From Myxococcales bacterium (lineage in GTDB: Bacteria > Desulfobacterota_B > Binatia > UBA1149 > SPBQ01): DNA of 5,019 bases. The translations under genes were made by a program, and so were the position numbers. Of this stretch, positions 1 to 5,019 are shown in pieces (the stretch's first letter is position 1; each line of letters opens with the position of its first letter). The notes below the pieces were generated by a model. It had not been told where the DNA came from. It saw only the letters and a program-made list of their open reading frames with translations, and made no database searches. Location of the stretch: NCBI GenBank assembly GCA_004525875.1, contig SPBQ01000214.1:1-5019 (forward strand), read 5' to 3'.

Positions 1-678
1 ACCGACGGCGGCGTCGCTGGCGGCCAGCAGCACGAGCGCGTCGACGAGGTTGTCGACGTGGACGAGGCCTGCATTGCCGGCGCCCTCGCCCAGCACCGCG
101 AGCATGTCGGCCCGGATCAGAGCGGTCATCCCCTCGACCCAGGGGCCGCTCCCGGCACCGTACACGTTCGAGGGCCGCACGATCGTGACCTCGAGGCCCG
201 TCGCCTCCCGCACCTCGAAGGCGACGTCTTCCTGCCCCTGCTTGGCGCGGCCGTACGGACCCTGGAAGGCGCCGCGCTCGGAATCCTCGGCGCAGACGGC
301 CCTGGCGATGCGATCGCCGTAGGCACAAATCGACGTCGTGACGACGACACGCGCGCCGGCCGCAGCGGCAGCTTCGTAGATGTTGCGACTGCCCTCGACC
401 GTGACCGCCCAGTGCACGTCATAGGTTCCTCCCGTGCCCACCAGCGCGGCCAGATGAAACACGGTACCGATGCCGTCGAAGGCGCGCTCGACGTCGACGC
501 GTTCGCGGATGTCGCCGCGGACGATGCGGACGCGATCGCCCCAACCCGCGGGGACCGCCTCGTCCGGCAATGCCAGGGCCACGACTGCGACGCCGTCGGC
601 GCGCAACGCGGCGACGAGCCGTCGGCCGATGAAACCCGCCGCGCCGGTCACCAGGGCGGGGGCACGAAGTCCTGCCAT
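1..678 (-). CDS. NAD-dependent epimerase/dehydratase (extended SDR), C-terminus cut by the window edge
   Basis: Translating the minus strand from the ATG at 678-676 gives 226 codons with no stop before the left edge, so the protein is partial. Residues 11-18 read TGAAGFIG, the extended-SDR nucleotide-binding glycine motif (GxxGxxG). Further family marks are GDI at 55-57, FHLAA at 74-78, TTS at 114-116 (catalytic Ser/Thr region), YGRAK at 142-146 (the YxxxK catalytic pair, Y142 and K146), RPSNVYG at 168-174 and VHVDNLVDAL at 206-215. These show an NAD(P)-dependent sugar-nucleotide or hydroxysteroid-type epimerase/dehydratase/reductase. The substrate-binding C-terminal third (families run about 300-340 residues) lies outside the window, so the substrate cannot be named. 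A GGAG ribosome site sits 9 bases before the ATG. It follows the alcohol dehydrogenase gene by 37 bases on the same strand, so it is probably co-transcribed. The fold call is firm; the reaction is not known. Confidence 0.93.
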   Translation of the reverse strand, partial: MAGLRAPALVTGAAGFIGRRLVAALRADGVAVVALALPDEAVPAGWGDRVRIVRGDIRERVDVERAFDGIGTVFHLAALVGTGGTYDVHWAVTVEGSRNIYEAAAAAGARVVVTTSICAYGDRIARAVCAEDSERGAFQGPYGRAKQGQEDVAFEVREATGLEVTIVRPSNVYGAGSGPWVEGMTALIRADMLAVLGEGAGNAGLVHVDNLVDALVLLAASDAAVG

Positions 679-687
679 CTCTACGAT

Positions 688-691
688 CTCC
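688..691 (-). promoter_or_regulatory. Ribosome binding site of the epimerase gene
   Basis: The minus strand reads GGAG here, with 9 bases before the ATG at 678. It supports this start, which also places the glycine motif at residues 12-18, the usual distance from the N-terminus in this family. Confidence 0.6.
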
Positions 692-699
692 GTTCGGCC

Positions 700-717
700 A
701 GCGCGCGATTGCGCGCT
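700..717 (-). other. Small perfect hairpin in the dehydrogenase-epimerase gap
   Basis: The sequence contains a perfect 7-base stem (AGCGCGC paired with GCGCGCT) around a 4-base loop (GATT on the plus strand). It overlaps the first two bases read of the dehydrogenase stop codon (718-716) and fills much of the 37-base gap before the epimerase. There is no T-tract on its 3' side in the minus-strand direction, so it is not a standard intrinsic terminator. It could be an RNA-stability or processing element, or a weak attenuator, between two genes of one transcript. The stem is seen; the function is inferred. Confidence 0.4.
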
Positions 718-1759
718 AGCGGAGGCCACCGTCGCGCCAGGGCTCGACCAGGACCTTCACATGATCGTTGGGCGCCGACAGCACATCGAACGCCTCGGCG
801 ACGCCGGCGATCCCGACCTTGCCGGTCACCCACAGCTTCCAGTCCAGCACGCCGTCGGCGATCGCCGCCACGGCCGCATCGAAATCCTCAGGCGCATAGT
901 AGAACGCGAACCGCAGATCGAGCTCTTTCTGCATCGCGATGAAAGGGAGGATGGAAACCTCCTCCGTGCAGATTCCCACGAACACGATCGTGGTCTTCGC
1001 CGGCGCACGTTCGATCAGCTGCGACACGATGAACGGGCGCCCGACGCACTCGTACACGACGACCGGCCGCTCGCGCGCAAGCTCCGTCACACGAGACAAG
1101 TCGCGACCGTCGGCGGAATCGACCGCCTCCGTAGCCCCCGTTTTCAGGCCGAGTTCGCGCCGCATCGGCACTGGATCGCAGGCGACGATAGTGTCCACGC
1201 CCTGGAGCCGAAGCGCCGCGATCGTCGCTAGGCAGATCGGACCGCAACCGACGACGAGTGCAGCCTGGTCCGGCCCGCGCCCGGCGCGCGCGACCGCGTG
1301 GATGCCGACGGCCAGCGGCTCGACCAGGGCGGCGGCCTCGTCGGGCACGTGATCGGCGATCGGGATCAGCAGTGGCTCGCTGCACAAGAAGTACTCCGAG
1401 TAGGCGCCGGCAACGTCGGGCTCGACGCCGATGCCTTTCTGGCCGTCCGATCCGATCAGGAACGGCAGCGAGCAGATCCGCTGTCCGACGGGCAGCGTTT
1501 GCCGGGTGTCGGGGCCGAACTCGACGATCTCGGCGACGAACTCGTGGCCGAGCGAGATCGCGAACGATCCGTCGCGCGCGAGCGTCTGTCCGGCGCGTTC
1601 GGCCAGTCGCTCGAGATCCTCGCCGTGGTGGGCGATGTGTAGGTCCGATCCGCAGATCCCGCAGGCACGGCTCTTCACGAGCACCTCGCCCGGTCCCGGC
1701 TCGGGCCGCGGGCGCTCCTCTACGACGATCTCCCCGTCGCGAACGAGAACCGACCTCAT
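716..1759 (-). CDS. Zinc-dependent medium-chain alcohol dehydrogenase, NAD-type
   Basis: This 347-residue protein has the usual length of the medium-chain dehydrogenase family. The N-terminal catalytic (GroES-like) domain carries GICGSDLH at 34-41 with C36, GHE at 71-73 with H72 and E73, and VEPLAVGIHAV at 146-156 with E147. C36, H72 and E147 are the expected ligands of the catalytic zinc, as in sorbitol-dehydrogenase-like members. The Rossmann domain has VVGCGPIC at 169-176, where the third glycine of GxGxxG is replaced by C176. It also has ACDP at 193-196, whose acidic D195 at the end of the second strand favours NAD over NADP. The four-cysteine structural-zinc lobe is absent: only C96 occurs in that region. 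The C36 to H72 spacing (36 residues) is longer than the roughly 21 of classical liver alcohol dehydrogenase, so there is an insertion at about 42-68. It probably oxidises a secondary or primary alcohol, or reduces the ketone/aldehyde; the substrate is unknown. Its ATG overlaps the cupin stop as ATGA, indicating translational coupling. Confidence 0.95.
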   Translation of the reverse strand: MRSVLVRDGEIVVEERPRPEPGPGEVLVKSRACGICGSDLHIAHHGEDLERLAERAGQTLARDGSFAISLGHEFVAEIVEFGPDTRQTLPVGQRICSLPFLIGSDGQKGIGVEPDVAGAYSEYFLCSEPLLIPIADHVPDEAAALVEPLAVGIHAVARAGRGPDQAALVVGCGPICLATIAALRLQGVDTIVACDPVPMRRELGLKTGATEAVDSADGRDLSRVTELARERPVVVYECVGRPFIVSQLIERAPAKTTIVFVGICTEEVSILPFIAMQKELDLRFAFYYAPEDFDAAVAAIADGVLDWKLWVTGKVGIAGVAEAFDVLSAPNDHVKVLVEPWRDGGLR

Positions 1760-2286
1760 GACGATGAGACCGCCTCCTCGCCCATGACGATGACCTTCGG
1801 ATCAGGATGCCCGGCCGCGGCACAGAGTTGACGGTAAACGTCGAGGATGAAAGCCGCCGTCACCATCGACGTGACGTTGCCTTGCTCGTCGATGTTGACG
1901 TTCGCACCGTAGATCGCGAACCAGACCTCCGTCTGTGCGTCCTGGTCGGCCGGCACCGTGAGCGTGTGGACGGAGCCTGCGGGCTCGAACAGGTAGGAAC
2001 CGGCCGTGTTCACGTAGTCCGGGTACTCCTTGTAGTGCCAGCTTCCCGAGAACGTCACGGCGAACACCGGGCCGGTGTGGTAGTGCTTCTGGATCGTGAC
2101 GCCGGGATCGAATCGGGTCTTCAGGATCCACAGTCCCTGGGCGAGGTCGATCTGCAATACCTGGATGTGAGTTCCGTCGCCGAGATCGACGAACGGCAGA
2201 TCGTCCTCACCGATGTGGATCGCTTCGGTCGCCCCCACGAGGGGAACGACCGGAATCTGGAGGGGCGTCGCTCGCGGTTCAGCCAT
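1756..2286 (-). CDS. Cupin-domain protein, 2,4'-dihydroxyacetophenone dioxygenase-like
   Basis: This 176-residue single-domain cupin has no signal peptide, so it should be cytosolic. Cupin motif 1 is at about 59-81 with H68 and H70 (KHYHTGPV at 67-74, then FSGSW at 79-83). Motif 2 is at about 97-109 with H107 (FEPAGSVHTL at 100-109). H68, H70 and H107 form a plausible three-histidine site for a non-heme iron or similar metal. The strings HYHTGP, YKEYPDY and NTAGSYLFEPAGSVHTL resemble the bacterial 2,4'-dihydroxyacetophenone dioxygenase family, which uses O2 to cleave the C-C bond of an aromatic hydroxyketone. By family knowledge this protein could be an oxygen-dependent C-C cleaving enzyme, but many relatives are uncharacterised and the substrate is unknown. 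The ATG at 2286 is preceded by the purine run GAGAAAGAG 8 bases upstream. The stop overlaps the dehydrogenase start. A metal-binding cupin is near certain; the named reaction is only a best guess. Confidence 0.92.
   Translation of the reverse strand: MAEPRATPLQIPVVPLVGATEAIHIGEDDLPFVDLGDGTHIQVLQIDLAQGLWILKTRFDPGVTIQKHYHTGPVFAVTFSGSWHYKEYPDYVNTAGSYLFEPAGSVHTLTVPADQDAQTEVWFAIYGANVNIDEQGNVTSMVTAAFILDVYRQLCAAAGHPDPKVIVMGEEAVSSS
1773..1779 (-). promoter_or_regulatory. Shine-Dalgarno sequence inside the cupin gene for the dehydrogenase
   Basis: The minus strand reads GAGGAGG within the last codons of the cupin gene, 13 bases before the dehydrogenase ATG at 1759. The sequence is a near-ideal ribosome site but the spacing is longer than usual. 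Start choice probably also depends on coupling through the ATGA stop/start overlap. Confidence 0.45.
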
Positions 2287-2294
2287 GGTTCGAT

Positions 2295-2303
2295 CTCTTT
2301 CTC
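2295..2303 (-). promoter_or_regulatory. Ribosome binding site of the cupin gene
   Basis: The minus strand reads GAGAAAGAG, a purine-rich run 8 bases before the ATG at 2286. It is the only such run close to the start in an otherwise C/G-rich leader, so it supports this start. Confidence 0.45.
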
Positions 2304-2320
2304 ATTCCGCTACTCGTCGA

Positions 2321-2397
2321 CCTGCCGCGTCGCCGCCGCCGCGCGGAGCCGGATCGGCGTTCGAGCCGTGAATGCTGCCACAGCGGCACGCGGCAGG
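2321..2397. repeat. Perfect 10-base inverted repeat in the dehydratase-cupin gap
   Basis: CCTGCCGCGT at 2321-2330 is the exact reverse complement of ACGCGGCAGG at 2388-2397, with 57 bases between. A second, shorter pair, GAATGC (2370-2375) and GCATTC (2410-2415), lies partly within the same gap. The arms sit in the 157 bases between the dehydratase stop and the cupin start. They could form a large-loop stem in the leader RNA or be paired operator half-sites for control of the cupin operon. The repeat is seen; its role is a guess, and in GC-rich DNA a chance match is possible. Confidence 0.4.
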
Positions 2398-2443
2398 CCA
2401 GGTAGACCGGCATTCGAAGCGAACCGAGCGCGGGCGCCCACGA

Positions 2444-2731
2444 TCAGTCCATCCCGGCGAGGCGATCCATCTCGGCGGCCAGACGCACGTCATTCTCGGT
2501 AATGCCGCCCGCGTCGTGCGTGGTGAGCTCCACGTCGACGGTGCCGTAGACGTTTCTCCACTCGGGATGATGATTCATCCGCTCGGCAACGATCGCAACG
2601 CTCGTCATCCAGCTGAACGCGCGCGCGAAATCGGCAAAGCGAAACGTCCGGACGATGCGATCACCGCGGCTCTCCCAGTCCGGCAGCGGCTGCAGGCGCT
2701 GGGCGATCTCGGCTTCAGTCAAACACTGCAT
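2444..2731 (-). CDS. phhB: Pterin-4a-carbinolamine dehydratase (4a-hydroxytetrahydrobiopterin dehydratase)
   Basis: This protein of 95 residues has the usual length of the family. It carries the full signature: E50 followed by [10 protein letters not shown] at 53-62, then LTTHDAGG at 69-76 and a C-terminal LAAEMDRLA helix. H54, H55 and H72 correspond to the conserved active-site histidines. The enzyme dehydrates 4a-hydroxytetrahydropterin to quinonoid dihydropterin, recycling the cofactor of aromatic amino-acid hydroxylases in the cytosol. No phenylalanine hydroxylase gene is visible here, so its partner is elsewhere or it has another pterin-related role. The start at 2731 is chosen because GGAG lies 5 bases upstream (2737-2740) and the translation begins MQCLTEAEI, as usual for the family. 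A longer open frame up to 3031 has no family sequence and runs into the divergent gene. The cupin gene follows on the same strand after 157 bases. The symbol is by family; a paralogue with a different role is possible. Confidence 0.95.
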   Translation of the reverse strand: MQCLTEAEIAQRLQPLPDWESRGDRIVRTFRFADFARAFSWMTSVAIVAERMNHHPEWRNVYGTVDVELTTHDAGGITENDVRLAAEMDRLAGMD

Positions 2732-2736
2732 CTTCT

Positions 2737-2740
2737 CTCC
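2737..2740 (-). promoter_or_regulatory. Ribosome binding site deciding the dehydratase start
   Basis: The minus strand reads GGAG (in GGAGAGAAG directly before the ATG), 5 bases from the start at 2731. It selects the 95-residue product over the N-terminally extended 195-residue open frame. Confidence 0.6.
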
Positions 2741-2825
2741 GCGGGCGGACGCCGATCGTGACGAGATCGCACGCTTCCCTTGCTGCCCTCGTCCGGGTCG
2801 TTCCCGAGCACGGCGGCGCAAGTCC

Positions 2826-2854
2826 CTAATAAGACAAAGCCTCGGCTGCTCCAA
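2826..2854 (-). promoter_or_regulatory. Candidate sigma70-type promoter for the dehydratase gene
   Basis: On the minus strand TTGGAG (2854-2849) and TATTAG (2831-2826) are separated by 17 bases. They match the -35 and -10 consensus at 3 of 6 and 4 of 6 positions. It lies in the most AT-rich patch of the divergent gap and would give a leader of about 90 bases before the ATG at 2731. The consensus match is modest, so this is only a candidate. Confidence 0.3.
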
Positions 2855-2866
2855 CTTCCCGCGCGT

Positions 2867-2895
2867 TTGCAGCGACGCATGGGGCTGCATTTGAT
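2867..2895 (+). promoter_or_regulatory. Candidate promoter for the sugar dehydrogenase-cytochrome gene
   Basis: TTGCAG (2867-2872) and TTTGAT (2890-2895) are separated by 17 bases, matching the -35 and -10 consensus at 3 of 6 and 4 of 6 positions. Transcription would begin near 2902, about 40 bases before the GTG at 2943. It lies just beyond the minus-strand candidate, as expected for a divergent control region. The match is weak and unproven. Confidence 0.22.
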
Positions 2896-2942
2896 ATCGA
2901 CGTGACCGTACTCCCCGGCTGCCTGGTCGCCGCCGCGATCTA

Positions 2943-4976
2943 GTGTTGCGCCGTAGACCGTCAGCCCGCCGGCGTAGTCTCGCCCCGCTCGTCGCGGGCG
3001 CGTTGCTGTCATCGTTCGGCGCCCTCGCCACGACCTCGTTCGCCGCCAGGCTCGCGAGCGCCCGGCCCGCCGCCGCGCCCTATCTCGGCCTTCCGAGCTC
3101 TTCGCCCGTGACGACACCGGACCACTGGATCACCGTCCCCGCCTTCCCGGGCCTCACGTTCGACGACCCGACCGCGATGACACCCGATCCACGCGGGGAA
3201 CGCCTCTATGTCGCGGAGCGCGAGGGCCGTGTCTTCTCCTTCCTCAACGACCGCAACGCCGCCGACACTACGGTGGTTCTCGATCTTCGCCATCAAACGC
3301 AGGGCAACAGCGACAGCGGCATGCTCTCGCTCGCGTTCCACCCCGACTTCGGCGTGCCCGGCTCGCCGAATCGTGGCTACTTCTACGTCGTCTACGCTTA
3401 CAGTGACGCGCCGATCGTCGACGAGCGACCAGGCCCCGGAACGCCGACCCGCTTTCGCCTCTCGCGCTTTCATATCCCGGACGGCGCGCGCGTGGCCGAT
3501 CCGGCCGACGAGCTGGTGCTGATCGAGCAGGAGGACCAGAATCTCTGGCACATGGGCGGGGCGATGTTCTTTCACCCCGTCGACGGGTTCCTCTACGTCA
3601 CACTCGGCGACGAAGGCGGCGGACGCTGTCAGTACGGCAACTGTCAACGCATCGATCGCGACCTGTTCGGCGGCGTTCTGCGCATCGACGTCGACCGGCG
3701 CGGCGGTGACGTCAGCCATCCGATCGGGCGCCAGCCGCAATCGGGCCGGACGCGCAGGTACTTCATCCCGAACGACAACCCGTTCGTCGGCGGACCCGGC
3801 AACTTGGAGGAGTTCTACGCGATCGGCCTTCGAAGCCCGCACCGCATGACTCACGACGCTGTCGACGGTCTCACCTGGATCAGCGACGTCGGCCAATCCC
3901 AGCGCGAGGAGATAGACCTGCTCGCCCGGGGCGCCAACTACCAGTGGAACATCCTCGAGGGCACCGTCCCGTTCCGCGACGACGAGGCTCCGCCCGTACC
4001 GCTGATCGGCGAGTGGACCGGGCCGCTGTACGACTACGGGCGTTCGACGGGCACAACGTTGATCGGTGGCCACGTCTACCGCGGCGAGGAGCATTTCGAG
4101 CTCTACGGGAAGTACGTGTTCGCGGACCACGGCAACGGGAGGATCCGGGCGCTTCGCTACGAACGCACCGACACAGGCGCCGAGTTCGTGGCCGTCGAGG
4201 AGCTCTACACGTCCTCGTTTGGCGGACGTAGCGACGGAATCACCTCGTTCGGAGTCGACGAGAACGACGAGCTCTACATCATGACGCTCGGCGAGGAGTC
4301 GGTGATCCATAGGCTGATGATCTGCGACAAGGAGCCGGGTGACCTTCCGCTCACGCTGTCTGCGACCGGGCTTTTCACCGACCTGTCCTCGCTGACGACG
4401 GTGCCCGCGCTGATTCCCTACAGCGTCAACTCACCGCTGTGGTCGGACGGCACCGTCAAGTCGCGATGGTTCTCCGTGCCCGACAGCGAGACGATTGCGT
4501 TCTCGGCCAACGATCAGCGGCACTTTCCGCCGGGGTCGGTGTTCGTGAAGCATTTCGAGCTGCCGGTCGACGAGTCCGACCCGGCGATCCGGCGCCGTCT
4601 CGAGACACGCGTACTGGTGGCTCAGGCCGATGGCAGCTACTACGGCATCAGCTACCGCTGGCGCGATGACCAGACCGACGCCGACCTGCTGGTCGCCGCG
4701 CTCACCGAGAACATCGAGGTCCGACGCGTCGACGGGTCCGTGCGCGAGCAACAGTACCGGTACCCGAGCCCCACCGACTGCCTGCGCTGTCATACGGCCG
4801 AGGGCGGCGACGTGCTCGGCGTGAAGACACGTCAGCTGGCAGGGCGCAGCATCGATCGACGCGACGCTCGGCTCCGGCCAGGACCAGCTGCAGTGGCTCG
4901 CCGCTGTCGGATTCTTCGAACCGGTTCCGGATCCCGCCACCCTCGGTGCGATCGAGCCGCTGGCCGACCTCGATGA
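2943..4976 (+). CDS. Secreted PQQ-type sugar dehydrogenase fused to an SO_2930-family c-type cytochrome domain, frameshifted near the 3' end
   Basis: The GTG at 2943 begins [11 protein letters not shown], then a hydrophobic stretch at about 12-34 ending SFA/AR: a Sec (possibly Tat-like) signal peptide, so the mature protein is periplasmic. There is no clear ribosome site; TTG at 2946 is an alternative start and TGA at 2892 closes the frame upstream. Residues about 55-458 form a glucose/sorbosone dehydrogenase beta-propeller: [11 protein letters not shown] at 126-136, WHMGG at 202-206 with H203 (probable catalytic base), [16 protein letters not shown] at 295-299 with R297, ISDVGQ at 313-318, and [14 protein letters not shown]. 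Residues from about 468 match the SO_2930/HNE_0200 cytochrome family ([28 protein letters not shown]), ending with the heme site CLRCH at 613-617. By family, it oxidises a sugar or alcohol with PQQ and calcium and passes electrons to heme. After residue 632 the protein turns arginine-rich and unlike the family, while the next frame continues it. The last 45 residues are therefore doubtful. Confidence 0.85.
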   Translation: MLRRRPSARRRSLAPLVAGALLSSFGALATTSFAARLASARPAAAPYLGLPSSSPVTTPDHWITVPAFPGLTFDDPTAMTPDPRGERLYVAEREGRVFSFLNDRNAADTTVVLDLRHQTQGNSDSGMLSLAFHPDFGVPGSPNRGYFYVVYAYSDAPIVDERPGPGTPTRFRLSRFHIPDGARVADPADELVLIEQEDQNLWHMGGAMFFHPVDGFLYVTLGDEGGGRCQYGNCQRIDRDLFGGVLRIDVDRRGGDVSHPIGRQPQSGRTRRYFIPNDNPFVGGPGNLEEFYAIGLRSPHRMTHDAVDGLTWISDVGQSQREEIDLLARGANYQWNILEGTVPFRDDEAPPVPLIGEWTGPLYDYGRSTGTTLIGGHVYRGEEHFELYGKYVFADHGNGRIRALRYERTDTGAEFVAVEELYTSSFGGRSDGITSFGVDENDELYIMTLGEESVIHRLMICDKEPGDLPLTLSATGLFTDLSSLTTVPALIPYSVNSPLWSDGTVKSRWFSVPDSETIAFSANDQRHFPPGSVFVKHFELPVDESDPAIRRRLETRVLVAQADGSYYGISYRWRDDQTDADLLVAALTENIEVRRVDGSVREQQYRYPSPTDCLRCHTAEGGDVLGVKTRQLAGRSIDRRDARLRPGPAAVARRCRILRTGSGSRHPRCDRAAGRPR

Positions 4977-5019
4977 CGAGACCGTGCCGACCGAACGACG
5001 CGTCCGCTCCTATCTCGAC
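4840..5019 (+). pseudogene. Out-of-frame continuation of the cytochrome domain, running off the right edge
   Basis: Codons starting at 4840 in the frame one base later than the upstream gene read [11 protein letters not shown], then [16 protein letters not shown] and a run rich in Asp and Leu up to RRVRSYLD at the edge. This is what the family shows between its first CxxCH and a second heme site, whose usual position would lie just past the window. The stretch has the GC-rich third positions of the real frame and no stop to 5019. Removing one G at 4838-4839 joins it smoothly to the upstream frame (RQL then QGAASID). It is either a sequencing or assembly indel or a true frameshift mutation. 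It is not a gene of its own, having no start or ribosome site. Confidence 0.75.

Noticed and set aside
58..942. Open frame of 294 codons on the plus strand
   Set aside because: It runs antisense to the epimerase and dehydrogenase genes, has low-complexity Arg/Ala/Asp composition, and crosses the boundary between two real genes.
2364..2380. Possible sigma54 promoter (TGGCAGC then GGC on the minus strand)
   Set aside because: The spacing between the GG and GC elements is 11 rather than 10 bases and the TTGC part of the -12 box is absent.
2302..2493. Small minus-strand open frame (63 codons) in the gap before the cupin
   Set aside because: It overlaps the dehydratase 3' end in another frame, has Arg/Gly/Pro-rich composition and no ribosome site.
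1807..2502. Open frame of 231 codons on the plus strand opposite the cupin
   Set aside because: It is antisense to a clear cupin with intact motifs, and shows no signal, domain or ribosome site of its own.
2753..2769. Short inverted repeat CGATC/GATCG in the divergent gap
   Set aside because: The arms are only 5 bases and this motif is common by chance in this DNA.
2444..3031. N-terminally extended, 195-residue version of the pterin dehydratase
   Set aside because: The extra 100 residues are Arg-rich, without family similarity, and overlap the divergent gene. The internal ATG at 2731 has a good GGAG site and gives the normal family length.
3009..4310. Open frame of 433 codons on the minus strand
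   Set aside because: It is antisense to the sugar dehydrogenase, rich in Val, Ala and Arg with no domain I recognise. Such shadows are expected opposite GC-rich coding DNA.

Overview
This window is GC-rich and gene-dense. It holds five protein-coding genes, two of them cut by the window edges. There is no RNA gene, CRISPR array, insertion sequence or other mobile element that I can see. High GC, GC-rich third codon positions, short intergenic gaps and the gene content fit a free-living, metabolically versatile soil or environmental bacterium. A secreted PQQ-type sugar dehydrogenase joined to a c-type cytochrome suggests a Gram-negative of broadly proteobacterial, myxobacterial or related type. 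The window itself does not fix the taxon.

Layout. Four genes lie on the minus strand and read right to left from about 2731 to the left edge. They are a pterin-4a-carbinolamine dehydratase (2444-2731), a small cupin of the 2,4'-dihydroxyacetophenone dioxygenase type (1756-2286), a zinc-dependent medium-chain alcohol dehydrogenase (716-1759) and an NAD-dependent epimerase/dehydratase (678 down to the edge at 1, C-terminus missing). The cupin and dehydrogenase genes overlap by 4 bases (ATGA), and the epimerase follows after 37 bases, so these three are very probably one transcript. The dehydratase gene is separated from the cupin by 157 bases that carry a perfect 10-base inverted repeat, so it may or may not share that transcript.

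On the plus strand, divergent from the dehydratase across a 211-base gap, is a secreted protein starting with GTG at 2943. It has an N-terminal glucose/sorbosone (PQQ-type) dehydrogenase propeller and a C-terminal domain of the SO_2930/HNE_0200 cytochrome family with one CxxCH heme site. Its reading frame breaks near 4838-4840. The family-like sequence continues in the next frame up to the right edge, so the last 45 residues of the 677-residue frame ending at 4976 are probably frameshift artefact or decay.

How the genes may work together. The cupin, dehydrogenase and epimerase look like a small catabolic or tailoring cassette acting on an oxygenated organic substrate: oxidative C-C cleavage or other oxygen chemistry, alcohol/ketone redox, and NAD-dependent modification. 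The plus-strand protein would oxidise a sugar or alcohol in the periplasm and pass electrons to heme. The shared substrate cannot be read from the sequence. I did not find a clearly undescribed system here. The best leads are the frameshifted dehydrogenase-cytochrome fusion and the cupin/dehydrogenase/epimerase cassette.
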